Source: JBEKHT01 sp049511715
Lineage (GTDB): Bacteria; Chloroflexota; Anaerolineae; Anaerolineales; RBG-16-64-43
Length of the DNA stretch: 64,000 nt
NCBI GenBank assembly: GCA_049511715.1
Contig: JBEKXU010000006.1
Location: forward strand, 1 to 64,000
Direction of reading: 5' to 3'
This document shows positions 40,878 through 50,334 of this stretch, piece by piece. Position 1 is the first letter of the stretch. Each line of letters opens with the position of its first letter. The position numbers and the translations under genes are program-made. The notes below the pieces were generated by a model. That model saw only the letters and a program-made list of their open reading frames with translations. It was not told where the DNA came from and searched no databases.

Positions 40878-42011
40878 TTACATCGACAAACGGGACGAGG
40901 TGCGCAAGAGATATAAAAAGAAGGGAACGCCCAGCAGAGCCGTCACGATCCCCACGGGGATTTCCTGGGGTGCTTCGGCGGTCCGAGCCAACACATCGGC
41001 CAGCAGCAGGAGAATGGCGCCTGACAGGATAGACATCGGAACCAGCCGGCGATAGTCCGAGCCGATCATCATCCGGACGAGGTGCGGGACGGCGAGCCCC
41101 ACGAACCCAATGATCCCGGCGAAGGACACCGCGGCGGCCGTGGTCAGGGAAGCAAGCACGACAATTGCCAGCCGGGCCCGGGGCACATCCAGTCCCAGCT
41201 GGAGGGCTTGCTCCTCCCCGAACTGGAGCACATTGAGCGGCCGGCCGAGCAGGCTCAGGCCGACCAGCCCGATGAGAATGTATGGGAGCAACGCCCACAC
41301 GGGTTGCCAGCCGCCCAGGGCGTAGCCGCCGAGCATCCACACGATCGCCCGCTGCATGTCGCCCTCGAAGCGCAGGATCAGAAAAGAGGTTAGTGCGGTT
41401 GCAAGAGCGCCTATGGCGACGCCTGCCAGGATGAGATAGGACAGGTGCGAGTCCGGCACGCCGGTGCGATCCTGGCGGGTCCGCCCCAAGCGGTAGACGA
41501 GGAGGACAGTGAGAAGCGCCCCAGCGAAGGCGACTGCCGGAACAAAATACAAGCCAAGCGACGGCCCGAGGCGGGCAAATACCGGGACGCCACCGGGGCC
41601 TTCCCAGCTCATGGCCAGGATCGCTCCCAACCCTGCGCCGGAGGCGACCCCGAGCAGATAGGGGTCCGCCAGCGGATTGCGGAAGAGGCCCTGGTAAGCC
41701 GCTCCGCTCCCCGCCAGCCCTGCCCCCACCAGCGCGATCAGCACCGTGCGGGGCAGGCGAATTTCCAGCACAATCGTGCGATCACTGGCAGGGATGATGA
41801 GGTTTGGGCTCAGCATGCCGCGCAGGGAGGCGGGAACGAGAAGCGCCAGGATCTCGCGGACTGGGATCGTTACGGCACCCACAGCCACGCTGATCACCAG
41901 GGCCGCGGCTAGGACCAGGACGGTCAGGAGGTAAGTCCGGCCCGAATGCTCGACGGCGACCGACGACTCCGGCCGCCAGTCCGCTTGATTCGTATGAGGA
42001 TAGGATTCCAA
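40878..42011 (-). CDS. btuC: Cobalamin-type ABC transporter permease
   Basis: A 377-aa FecCD/BtuC-family permease with about ten membrane helices. Family landmarks are RLPRTVLIALVGAGLAGSGA, YQGLFRNPLADPYLLGVASGAGLGA, the ATPase-contact loop LGLDVPRARLA and IGFVGLAVPHLVRM. The first ~25 residues are polar and the start is uncertain: the frame begins with a TTG at 42011 and has no ATG before the first helix. A cobalamin riboswitch lies directly upstream. No periplasmic binding protein (btuF) is encoded next to it. Confidence 0.9.
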   Translation of the reverse strand: MESYPHTNQADWRPESSVAVEHSGRTYLLTVLVLAAALVISVAVGAVTIPVREILALLVPASLRGMLSPNLIIPASDRTIVLEIRLPRTVLIALVGAGLAGSGAAYQGLFRNPLADPYLLGVASGAGLGAILAMSWEGPGGVPVFARLGPSLGLYFVPAVAFAGALLTVLLVYRLGRTRQDRTGVPDSHLSYLILAGVAIGALATALTSFLILRFEGDMQRAIVWMLGGYALGGWQPVWALLPYILIGLVGLSLLGRPLNVLQFGEEQALQLGLDVPRARLAIVVLASLTTAAAVSFAGIIGFVGLAVPHLVRMMIGSDYRRLVPMSILSGAILLLLADVLARTAEAPQEIPVGIVTALLGVPFFLYLLRTSSRLSM

Positions 42012-42068
42012 ATCCGGGGAGCGAATGGCGCATCACCTTTCGTGCGAAGGCGGATGGCGCTCGACTTG

Positions 42069-42187
42069 GGTGGGCGACCTGACTTGCCGGGGAAGACTTG
42101 GATGAGCCCCCGACTCACAGTTGCGCGACAGCGCCGGACTCTCACCGGCTTCGCCACGCCAAGCCGAGAAGCAATACCGAACCTACG
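42069..42187 (-). promoter_or_regulatory. Cobalamin riboswitch
   Basis: On the minus strand, about 60 bases before btuC, the sequence matches the adenosylcobalamin riboswitch core. The B12 box appears as AAGCCGGTGAGAGTCCGG, then CGCGCAACTGTGAG (the GCCACTGT element with one change), and later GCAAGTCAGGTC (the conserved AGYCAGG strand). A 5' segment GTAGGTTCGG opens the element. Boundaries are approximate. It should lower btuCD-pduO expression when adenosylcobalamin is plentiful. Confidence 0.88.
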
Positions 42188-43347
42188 AGGCTTCGCGCCA
42201 AGTATTCTACTACGCTCCGAGGGATCCCGCGAGCCACCGGACCGATCGTCGGCTGGACACCAGACCCGGCGCGGCCAAGAGATAGGCGGCCGTTTCGCCC
42301 TCGATGGCCGAAACTCGAGACGCTGAAGAGACGCTACTGAATGGCAATCCGTCTCAACAAGGGCAGGGGGAGGCCCCACAAAACCAGCCGCCTCCCACGG
42401 GCACGGCACTTGTGGCCCAACGCCCAAGATTCCGCTTCAATGAAGTGCTCAGCCAAGCCCGGCCCACTCAGCCCACCAAATGGCACACGGCGCCCCTTCG
42501 CGGCGGCATCCAAGTCCTGCGCTTGGCCCGCGCCGTCGCAACATCCCTTGCTCCCAGCGCAGGAGGCTCAGGGCAGGGGGCACAAGTCTAGCCCAACGGC
42601 GCGTCGCCCGCCAAACCTCTACTCAATTCGACGCCGAGGCGATCCGCCTCTTGCGAATAATCGCTGTCTCTTCCAAGGTCCCTCTCAATGGCGCGGAAGG
42701 GGGCTGAAGAACATCCTCTTACCCCCTGGAACACCGCCTCAGCTAATGCAACACAATGTATCTAAAGTTTCATAATGGGCCCCAAACCACATTCGGCTCA
42801 CAGACCCAAAAGGTCCCCCACCAGGGCCTGCCTCCCAGACCGAATCACGTCCGAGGCGTCAAACTCCTCCCCAATTACACAATCCTTAGTCGCCGGCCTC
42901 ATGTCGTCGCACAGTTCTATCGTGAGGCACGATGCACCGCCACCCCGCGCCCTCCCGCTCTTCAACGCCCCCTGCTCCAGGCACCCGTTAGCGACACAAG
43001 GCGGCCGTGCACCGCTTTCGCTGAGCGGCTGTCTTGCCGCCTGGCAAGCCCCCACGATTTCGCGTGAGGCGGCGGCGCGAAGCCATCTCGAACGTATGAA
43101 CCGCGCCCGGGTGCGGACGCAGGCCTGTCTGGCTGTTGTTTTGGGTTGGCGCGAGGTGGGATGGTGCCTGGTGAAGTGGGTACGGGCTTGGGTTAGGACG
43201 TGGCTACGCGCATTCTTCTGCAGGAAGCCTCATTCCACACGTCTTATGAAGAGATTCGGGCCTCGATCAATGCCCCTAAGAATCACTTGCGGCCAGGGGA
43301 GGCTTCCCCAGCCGCAATCCCCCGGTCCCCCAGATTGCCTTCGCGGC
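42188..43347. other. Long region without a supported gene
   Basis: About 1.16 kb with no recognisable family on either strand. Plus-strand frames are open for up to 276 codons (42775-43605) but have odd Pro/Ser/Arg-rich composition, lack ribosome sites and overlap the real minus-strand gene. A nested inverted repeat is visible: AGGCGGC (42999-43005) pairs with GCCGCCT (43036-43042) around CCGCT/AGCGG. This may be an eroded gene region or a structured RNA. Confidence 0.4.
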
Positions 43348-43647
43348 CTAGGAGCGCGGGGTGACCGCCGAACCGTTCTGGCTCAAGGCGAGAATTCGGC
43401 CCACGATGCGGAGGCCCATCGCCGCCACCGCGGCGGCCCAGGCGAGAATCCCGACGAGACCGACACCGGCCAGCGCGGCCGACCCAAGCCAACGCCACCG
43501 CCGTTCCGCGAGGATGCGCATGCCCGCCGAATTTGTAAGTCGATCTTGCAGCGCATCCACGAATTCCTTTCTTGGCTTCACCGGCTGCAGGTTCGCCTCA
43601 AGTAGCGTGATGAGCTTCTTGCTAGTCAGTCCCTTTCTCTTGTTCAC
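43348..43647 (-). CDS. Small membrane protein downstream of ECF sigma factor
   Basis: A 99-aa protein from a GTG start at 43647. The first ~45 residues are soluble and basic (KGLTSKKLITLLEANLQPVKPRKEFVDALQDRL), followed by one long or two short hydrophobic segments (about 52-90: WLGSAALAGVGLVGILAWAA). The location right after an ECF sigma gene (86 bp) and the soluble-head/membrane-anchor layout suit an anti-sigma factor, but no ZAS or other known anti-sigma motif is present. Function is inferred from position only. Confidence 0.6.
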   Translation of the reverse strand: MNKRKGLTSKKLITLLEANLQPVKPRKEFVDALQDRLTNSAGMRILAERRWRWLGSAALAGVGLVGILAWAAAVAAMGLRIVGRILALSQNGSAVTPRS

Positions 43648-43733
43648 CGCTTTCTCGACTCTCCTTGCTACACCAGCTGATCCCCATACCCCAGCGCATC
43701 CGGATCCTGGCGCCCAGCGGGCTCTCTCCGCCC

Positions 43734-44384
43734 TCAGCTCCGCCCCCGCGGCGACCCATTCCGGGACAAGCGTCCCTTCGGCTCCGCGAGCCCCGCGTCC
43801 AGAGGCCGGCTGTCTGCCTGTAACATCTCCTCCCTCAGGCAGACCAGTGTCCGATGATATAGGCTCTTGATGGCCCCCTCTGTCCTCCCCATGATATCCC
43901 CAATCTCCGCATTGGACAGATCTTGGGAATATTTTAGGATCAGCAGCTGCTGCCTCTCCTCGGGGAGGCCGCGGATCGCCTCCATAAGCCGACGCTGCTC
44001 TTCCTCTTCCTCCGCCACATGATCTGGAGGATCGCCGCCCACACGTTGTGCCGCCTCGTCCAGGCCGACCACCCGCTGGCGGCTGTGATCGCGATGCCAG
44101 TTCGCCACAAGATTGTGAGCGATCCGATACAGCCAGGCCGAAAAGGGCAACCCCTGGTCCTGGTACGAGTCCAGATGCGTGAGCGCTCGCTGGAAAACTC
44201 TTGCGGTCAGGTCTTCGGCTTCGTGTTCGTTCCCCGTCCGGTAATAGACGTAGGTATAAATCCGTCCCACGTACCGCTCGTACAAGGGGCCGAAAGCCTC
44301 GCGGTTGCGCTTGGCCTGGCGGATCAGCCTGGGCTCATCCGAATTGTCGTTCACTGATCCCGCTGGCCCGCTCGGGCTCCTCAT
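43734..44384 (-). CDS. ECF-type RNA polymerase sigma factor
   Basis: A 216-aa extracytoplasmic-function sigma factor. Region 2 is clear (AFGPLYERYVGRIYTYVYYRTGNEHEAEDLTARVFQRAL, with DSYQDQGLPFSAWLYRIAHNLVANWHRD), and region 4 shows LPEERQQLLILKYSQDLSNAEIGDIMGRTEGAIKSLYHR. An acidic run, EEEEEQ, links them. Starts are uncertain: ATG 44384 is used, while GGAGGAG further upstream could serve a TTG at about 44399. A ~35-residue tail after region 4 is unusual. The small membrane protein downstream is the likely partner. Confidence 0.9.
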   Translation of the reverse strand: MRSPSGPAGSVNDNSDEPRLIRQAKRNREAFGPLYERYVGRIYTYVYYRTGNEHEAEDLTARVFQRALTHLDSYQDQGLPFSAWLYRIAHNLVANWHRDHSRQRVVGLDEAAQRVGGDPPDHVAEEEEEQRRLMEAIRGLPEERQQLLILKYSQDLSNAEIGDIMGRTEGAIKSLYHRTLVCLREEMLQADSRPLDAGLAEPKGRLSRNGSPRGRS

Positions 44385-44567
44385 GACATAACACGGCAAA
44401 CACTCCTCCGTTGCTAGGGTTGGGCCGGCAGGAGGTCTCCCCTTGGGCACCGGGCGACCTTGTCAAGCGCGCCCCGCGACCCCGGCAAGCCTCCGCCGGG
44501 AACTCTCTCTGCGGCCGGGGACCAGGCAGGAGCACGGCCCGGAGGCAAAGGGAAGCAAAGGCCGGCC

Positions 44568-45638
44568 CTACTTCTTCCTCGGCTTGACCTTTCGGCGGCT
44601 GTCCCTTCGAGCCGCTGCGCGCGCCGCGGCTCCAACCGGACTCGCCAGCCTGTGCCCTCCGCCTCGCGCGCCGGGTTTCGGATTCCGCGGCCCGCCCACT
44701 GCCCTCTTCCGCCCAGGCATCGCCTGCGCGCGGTCGGCCTGGAGATGGCGTTCCACGGGACCTCGTGTGCCCCTATGGGCCCGAGGCATCGGCCCGGGTG
44801 CCGCCGACCCCTCCCGCTGGAAGCGATCATAAAGTGCCGCGAGATTCTGCAAGTGCAGTTCGCTGGCCCTCCCGTTAAGAAGGATCCGGCTCTTTCCGCA
44901 TTGTTCGATGGAGATCTGCGGCAGGTCGTCCTTAGCCCAACCGCGCCGCAGGGCAGCTCGCACCTCCTTCTCGATCCGGTCCAGGTAGGTAAGGTGTGAG
45001 CTGACCATTTCGTCGATCTCCCCCCTCAGGATGATCTCACCGTGTCCCTGAACGATATTCTCCAGACCCATGGCGGAAATGGTCTTCAGACTTTTCCGCA
45101 TGGGGTCGAGGTCGCCGTCGCGCACATGGGGTATCGGCATGACCGCGTCGCCTGCGAAGAGAATCCGGTCCTCTTCCAGCAGCACACCGATGCCGTCCGG
45201 GCTGTGCCCGGGGAGAGGAACCATGCGCAGGGTCCGCTTGCCGAGCTGGAGGGTCGCGCTCCCCTGCCGAAACGTGACGGCGGGAAGGACAACCTCCAGT
45301 CCCCCCAAGGCGGGGTTACCCGCCTTGGCCGCCGCGAGCGCGGTCCGACCCACCGTGTCCAGAAGGGACCGGCACAGTTCGTGGCCCACCAAGGTCGCCT
45401 GTGGGAAGAAACAAGATCCGCTGGTGTGATCGGCGTGGAAATGCGTGTTGACAACGTAGCGCACCTTGGACTCCAGCCGCGTCTCAAGAAAAGACCGAAT
45501 CTCCCGCGTCTCTTCGGGCAAGGCAAGAGTGTCAATCAACACCGTCCCCTCGGGCGTGACGACCGCTCCCGCGCAGACCTGAACATAGATGTCGCTCGAG
45601 AAGTAATAGACGTCCTCAGCGATTCGCTCCCGTATCAT
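44568..45638 (-). CDS. Metallo-beta-lactamase-fold hydrolase with basic C-terminal tail
   Basis: A 356-aa protein. Residues 1-275 are an MBL-fold hydrolase with the zinc motif THFHADH (H66, H68, D70, H71), the metal-bridging aspartate in ILFAGDAVMPI and the late histidine in IVQGHGEI. Residues ~280-356 are a low-complexity Arg/Pro/Gly/Ala-rich tail ending KPRKK, not part of the fold and possibly nucleic-acid binding. The substrate is unknown. The ATG at 45638 is used because GGAG lies 12 bases upstream and the fold begins at once; the frame stays open further upstream. About 300 bases upstream (45639-45939) hold only this gene's and valS's promoter region. Confidence 0.82.
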   Translation of the reverse strand: MIRERIAEDVYYFSSDIYVQVCAGAVVTPEGTVLIDTLALPEETREIRSFLETRLESKVRYVVNTHFHADHTSGSCFFPQATLVGHELCRSLLDTVGRTALAAAKAGNPALGGLEVVLPAVTFRQGSATLQLGKRTLRMVPLPGHSPDGIGVLLEEDRILFAGDAVMPIPHVRDGDLDPMRKSLKTISAMGLENIVQGHGEIILRGEIDEMVSSHLTYLDRIEKEVRAALRRGWAKDDLPQISIEQCGKSRILLNGRASELHLQNLAALYDRFQREGSAAPGPMPRAHRGTRGPVERHLQADRAQAMPGRKRAVGGPRNPKPGARGGGHRLASPVGAAARAAARRDSRRKVKPRKK

Positions 45639-45939
45639 CCGGTCGCGTCTCCAGTTTTCCTCCCCATCGGCTCGAAATTCAACCGACCGGGAGTTCGAAC
45701 GCACCCCCCAGGCACCGCCTCGGCCCGTTTTGCGCCGACTCTCCCCCCGAATGTCTCGGGGACAATAGCACATTTATGTCGGATTAGTCAAGGAACGCAC
45801 TTTTGGTTGCGTTCCATTGTAATCATGCAATCTCTGTAACAGGGCGTGACGCGGCTAAGACTAATCGGCCCGACCGCGGCGGTTCAAGGTTGACACCGCC
45901 CTGCCCCCGTGCTAACATCCGCCTTCAAAGAGAGTGGAA

Positions 45940-46191
45940 ACGGCAAAGAGCGCGAGGAGTAGGCGGATTACGGCTGCCAGAGAGGGCCGGGCCAACGGCT
46001 GAAAGCCCGCCCAGCGCGTCCCGCCGAAGGTCGCGCGCTCGCCCGCTGCAGAAACCGGGACCGGACTAGATCAGCGCGGGACGGCCCGTTACAGCCGTTG
46101 AGTGCGCCCCCGGGGGAATCCTGGGGTGCGAAGCGAGGTGGTACCGCGAGGGATCAGCGCCCCTTCGTCCTCGAGGACGGAGGGGCGTTTT
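45940..46191 (+). promoter_or_regulatory. T-box leader of valS
   Basis: A tRNA-sensing T-box riboswitch. The 5' part has the Stem I features AGGAGTAGGCGGATTACGG and CGGCTGAAAG. The T-box sequence GAGGTGGTACCGCG spans 46135-46148. A terminator follows: CGCCCCTTCGTCC (46158-46170) pairs with GGACGGAGGGGCG (46175-46187) over a TCGA loop, then TTTT. Uncharged tRNA-Val should favour the antiterminator and allow valS transcription. I could not fix the specifier codon by eye. Confidence 0.88.
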
Positions 46192-46227
46192 CGTCGCCAA
46201 GGACCTGCTCCTGGATTGGAGGACGGA

Positions 46228-49020
46228 TTGCAAAAGCAAGGCCTGCCCAAAACGTTTGACTTTGCCGCCATCGAACAACCGCTCTATCGCTGGTGGGAAG
46301 AGCGCGGCTACTTTCGCCCCGCGAATGATCCTTCCCGCCCAGGATTCGACCCCTCCCGGCCGCCTTTCGTCATTGCGATCCCCCCTCCCAACGTGACCGG
46401 CGAGCTCCATCTGGGGCATGCCATGTTCGTCTCCATCCAAGACCTGCTCGTTCGATATCACCGCATGCGAGGAGACCCAACGCTGTGGATCCCCGGATCG
46501 GATCACGCGGGGATTGCCACCCAATTGCAGGTCGAGAAGATGTTGGAACAGGATGGAAAGCGTCGCGAGGATCTGGGGCGCGAAGCCTTTGTCGAAAAAG
46601 TCTGGCAGTGGAAAGAAAAGTACGGCGGCATCATCTTTGACCAGCTCCGTCGCCTGGGGGCCAGTTGCGATTGGCAGCGGACCCGCTTCACCCTGGACGA
46701 GGGGCTCACTCGGTCCGTGCGCTTCGCCTTCGTCCGCCTCTTCGAAAAGGGGCTGATTTACCGCGGACCCCGCCTGATCAATTGGTCTCCGGGTCTCCGC
46801 ACCGCGGTCAGCGACCTGGAAGTCGAGTACTCGGAAGAGCCGGGAATCCTCTACTTTTTCAAGTATCCGCTCAAGGACTCCAGCCGATATGTCCCGGTGG
46901 CAACGACCCGGCCCGAGACGATCTTGGGCGATACCGCGGTGGCGGTCCATCCCGAGGATGACCGCTACCGGGACTTTGTGGGCCGGACGGTTCTCGTCCC
47001 CATCCTCGGTCGGGAGATCCCCATCATCAGCGATGCGCGCGTCGACCGCGATTTCGGGACCGGCGCCCTCAAGATCACTCCCGGCCACGATCCCACGGAC
47101 TATCAGATCGGCCAGGATCACGGGCTCGCCATCATCTCCGTGCTGGATGAGCGGGCACGCGTCACCGAGGCGGGAGGACCGTACGCTGGCCTGGACCGCT
47201 TTGAGTGCCGCCGGCGGATCTGGGAAGACATGAGGAAGGGAGACCTGGTCCTCAAACAAGAACCCTACCTCTTGCACCTCCCGCGAGCCCAGCGCGGCGG
47301 CGAGATCATCGAGCCCATGATTTCCACCCAATGGTTCGTGCGGATCAGGCCCCTGGCCGAACTGGCCATCGCCGCAGTCCGGGACGGCCGTATCCGCATT
47401 CTTCCGCCGCATTTCGAGAAGGTCTACCTCAACTGGCTCGAAGGCATCCAGGATTGGTGCATTTCCCGCCAATTATGGTGGGGCCACCGCATCCCGGTCT
47501 GGTACTGCCCGGACGGTCACCTCACCTGCGCCTTGGAAGACCCGACCCAGTGCCAGGTCTGCGGCAGCCCCAGCCTGAGACAGGACGAGGACGTCCTGGA
47601 TACATGGTTTTCATCCGGCCTGTGGCCGTTCTCGACCCTGGGCTGGCCGGAAGCGACACCTGATCTTGCCTATTTCTACCCCACGACGGTCCTGGAGACC
47701 GCCTACGACATCCTCTTCTTCTGGGTCGCCCGCATGATCATGATGGGGCTCGAGTTCACGGGCCAACCCCCCTTTCGCACCGTCTACCTGCACGGTCTCG
47801 TCCGCGACGGGCAGGGGCGTAAGATGTCCAAAAGCACAGGCAATGTGGTGGACCCGCGCTGGGTGATGGATGGCGCCTCGGCGGCCCAGATTCAAGCATC
47901 CGGCACAAGCAAGGAGTTGGTGGAGAAGTACCCTCAGGGCTTGCCCGCCATGGGGACGGATGCGCTACGGCTGACCTTGTTGACCAGCAGCAGCCCGGGA
48001 AACGATTTGAACCTCAGCCTCGAGCGCGTCGAGGCCAACCGCAACTTCGCCAACAAGCTCTGGAACGCAGGCCGGTTCGTGATCGGCAGCCTCGAGCGGT
48101 TGCCGACGGCGGGCGAACCATCGCGCCCCACCTCAGTGTCAACCCTGGCCGACCGATGGATACGGTCCCGGCTCTCCCAGGTCATCACGACCGCCACCGG
48201 CCTGCTGGACTCCTATCAATTCGGGGAAGCGGGCCGCCTGGTGTGCGATTTCTTCTGGGCCGAATTCGCCGACTGGTATGTGGAGATCTCGAAACTCCAA
48301 CTGGCAGAAGGCGGCCAGCGAGCCGACGCCACTGCGGTCCTGCTGTCTCAAGTGCTGGAGACCTGCTTGCGCCTGCTCCACCCCTACACCCCATTTGTGA
48401 CCGAGGAACTCTACGGCCATCTCCAACGCGCCTGCCAGGGAATCCGCCCGGACCTGCGTCCGGCCGGGGGGTGGCCGGAGGCCCTGATGATCGCCCCCTG
48501 GCCCGCCGCACTCGATTCGATCGACGGCCAGGCCCTGGAGGATTTCACGCTGTTCATGGAAGTGGTCCGGTCGATCCGCAACGCTCGCACCCAACGCAAA
48601 GTGCCAGCCGCCTTCCACCTCCCCGCCCGCGTCATCAGCGACAAGTACTTCACTACCCTCCAATCCACGGGGGCGGCCCTGAGCTTCCTGGCGCACCTCG
48701 ACCCGGCCCGGCTCCAGATTCTGCGCCATCGCCCTGCCGAGGCCGAAGGCTGGGCGGTCCTTGCCGCCGGCCCCGTTGAGGTGCACCTCGGTCTGACCGA
48801 GGCGGCCGATCCGGCCGCGGAGAGGGCTCGCCTGGACAAGGATTTGGCCCAGGTCGACTCCCAAATCCAACGCCTGCAGGATCTTCTGGCCAGCGACTTC
48901 GCTCACCGGGCCCCCGTGCCCGTGGTGGAGAAAGAGCGCGCCAAGCTCGTTCATCTTCAGGAAGCGCGAGACAGGCTGCTGGAGCAGGCACACGGCCTGC
49001 CTCCGGCCCGGCCTTCCTGA
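46228..49020 (+). CDS. valS: Valyl-tRNA synthetase
   Basis: A 930-aa class-I synthetase that charges tRNA-Val. HIGH is present as HLGH (61-64) after PPPNVTGEL, and the second signature is KMSKS at 532-536. The editing domain contains VATTRPETILGDTAVAVHP. The C-terminal coiled-coil arm (ARLDKDLAQVDSQIQRLQDLL) matches bacterial ValRS. Start TTG at 46228 has GGAGG 5 bases before it; the open frame further upstream only runs through the T-box. Expression is controlled by the T-box. Confidence 0.95.
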   Translation: MQKQGLPKTFDFAAIEQPLYRWWEERGYFRPANDPSRPGFDPSRPPFVIAIPPPNVTGELHLGHAMFVSIQDLLVRYHRMRGDPTLWIPGSDHAGIATQLQVEKMLEQDGKRREDLGREAFVEKVWQWKEKYGGIIFDQLRRLGASCDWQRTRFTLDEGLTRSVRFAFVRLFEKGLIYRGPRLINWSPGLRTAVSDLEVEYSEEPGILYFFKYPLKDSSRYVPVATTRPETILGDTAVAVHPEDDRYRDFVGRTVLVPILGREIPIISDARVDRDFGTGALKITPGHDPTDYQIGQDHGLAIISVLDERARVTEAGGPYAGLDRFECRRRIWEDMRKGDLVLKQEPYLLHLPRAQRGGEIIEPMISTQWFVRIRPLAELAIAAVRDGRIRILPPHFEKVYLNWLEGIQDWCISRQLWWGHRIPVWYCPDGHLTCALEDPTQCQVCGSPSLRQDEDVLDTWFSSGLWPFSTLGWPEATPDLAYFYPTTVLETAYDILFFWVARMIMMGLEFTGQPPFRTVYLHGLVRDGQGRKMSKSTGNVVDPRWVMDGASAAQIQASGTSKELVEKYPQGLPAMGTDALRLTLLTSSSPGNDLNLSLERVEANRNFANKLWNAGRFVIGSLERLPTAGEPSRPTSVSTLADRWIRSRLSQVITTATGLLDSYQFGEAGRLVCDFFWAEFADWYVEISKLQLAEGGQRADATAVLLSQVLETCLRLLHPYTPFVTEELYGHLQRACQGIRPDLRPAGGWPEALMIAPWPAALDSIDGQALEDFTLFMEVVRSIRNARTQRKVPAAFHLPARVISDKYFTTLQSTGAALSFLAHLDPARLQILRHRPAEAEGWAVLAAGPVEVHLGLTEAADPAAERARLDKDLAQVDSQIQRLQDLLASDFAHRAPVPVVEKERAKLVHLQEARDRLLEQAHGLPPARPS

Positions 49021-49048
49021 GGTCCGGACCGCCTGAGGATTTCCGCCC

Positions 49049-50275
49049 ATGCCCATCCAAACTCCGGTCCTCTTTGAAATCACGGCGAGCGACTCGCACC
49101 TGCCCATCCTCCTTCCCGTCCTCAAGATCCTGCGCGAACGGGGGATCCCGCTGATCCTTTTCTCCGACTGCGAGATCCTCCGCACCGAGAGCCGGGTCTC
49201 CCCTCTGAAGGAAGCATCCATCCCCTATATCCAGATGGCGCCTCGCCCCCTGCCCGGACCGGATCTAGACTGGGAATTGGAGGCCGTGCCCCTGCGGGCG
49301 CGTATTCAGGCCGAGGTCTCACGGCTCCATCCCTCGGCTGTGGTCGTCCTCAACGACCGTAATTTCCCCTCCAACACCTATATCAACCGCGCGCGCAGGC
49401 TGCACATTCCGACCCTTCTCGTTCAGGAGAGCCTGCGCAAGGACCTGTTTCAGGAACCGACGTTGCGAAAACTAATCTTTCGCTGGAGGAGAAAAATCCT
49501 GTTCGGGATCGAGGGAGGGCTGCGCAAGTACGGCCAGGGCCGGTGCGATTGGTACGCCGCCTGGGGGCAAACCTCCGTGGAGTACTTTTGCAAGGTCGGA
49601 GTGGCCCCGAGCCGAATACGCATCACGGGCAATCCCCGCTTCGACCAGTTGGCCAGTGCGCGCTCCGACCGGTCCAGTCCGGCGCTGCGAGCCGAGCTGG
49701 GCTTAACCCCGCAGGCATTTCTGCTCACCTTCCTGAGCAGCCCGATCGAGAAGATGCTTCTCGTATCCGCCCACGAAAAGGAGGAGGCCCTGGCCCGCTT
49801 CTTGGGGTGGGTACGCGCGCTGCGCGCCGAGCCCGCGTGGAGGGAACTGACCGTGGTCTTCAAACTGCACCGCGGGGAAAGCGCGGAGCGGTTCCGCGAG
49901 TTTCTGCGCATTCGCCAGGCGGAGGAGTTTGCCCGGGTGGCGCAACTGGATCTCTACCCCTTGCTTTCCAGTTCGGACGCAGCCCTCATGTTCAGCACGA
50001 CCGCCGGTCTGGAAGCCGCCCTCCTGGGCATCCCGCTCGGGATACTGGAACTGGCCAAGTCCCTGGATGACTGGGATCTCGTCGGCCGCGGGGTGGCCAG
50101 CGCGGTCGCCAGCCAGGAGGGCCTGCGGGGTTTCCTCGAGAAAGTGCGAACCGCCGGGGATCTTGGACTGCAGGTCCGCGAGGCGGCTCATTCCTTTTTC
50201 GCGCACATCGGCGAAGCCAGCCGGCTCGTGGCTCGCATGGTCGAGCAGGTGGCCGGAGGGAGCGTCCCCCAGTAG
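49049..50275 (+). CDS. GT-B-fold glycosyltransferase-like protein
   Basis: A 408-aa protein with a two-domain GT-B layout, resembling CDP-glycerol/polysaccharide-type transferases. The N-terminal domain (RVSPLKEASIPYIQ, VVVLNDRNFPSNTYINRARRLHIPTLLVQES) binds the acceptor side. The hinge has GVAPSRIRITGNPRFDQL. The C-terminal domain includes VVFKLHRGESAERF and the donor-site run LYPLLSSSDAALMFSTTAGLEAALLGIPLGI. Donor and acceptor are unknown. No membrane segment. It starts 28 bp after valS in the same direction. Confidence 0.72.
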   Translation: MPIQTPVLFEITASDSHLPILLPVLKILRERGIPLILFSDCEILRTESRVSPLKEASIPYIQMAPRPLPGPDLDWELEAVPLRARIQAEVSRLHPSAVVVLNDRNFPSNTYINRARRLHIPTLLVQESLRKDLFQEPTLRKLIFRWRRKILFGIEGGLRKYGQGRCDWYAAWGQTSVEYFCKVGVAPSRIRITGNPRFDQLASARSDRSSPALRAELGLTPQAFLLTFLSSPIEKMLLVSAHEKEEALARFLGWVRALRAEPAWRELTVVFKLHRGESAERFREFLRIRQAEEFARVAQLDLYPLLSSSDAALMFSTTAGLEAALLGIPLGILELAKSLDDWDLVGRGVASAVASQEGLRGFLEKVRTAGDLGLQVREAAHSFFAHIGEASRLVARMVEQVAGGSVPQ

Positions 50276-50334
50276 CCGCAACCTTCCTGCCCGCGCTTGC
50301 CCGGCCGGGGGATCCGGCGTATATTGGACAGGCG

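Noticed and set aside
42775..43605. 276-codon plus-strand open frame
   Set aside because: Pro/Ser/Arg-rich composition, no ribosome site, no domain, and it overlaps the better-supported minus-strand membrane protein gene.
48139..49221. 360-codon minus-strand frame over valS
   Set aside because: Antisense of the valyl-tRNA synthetase C-terminal region, without recognisable motifs.
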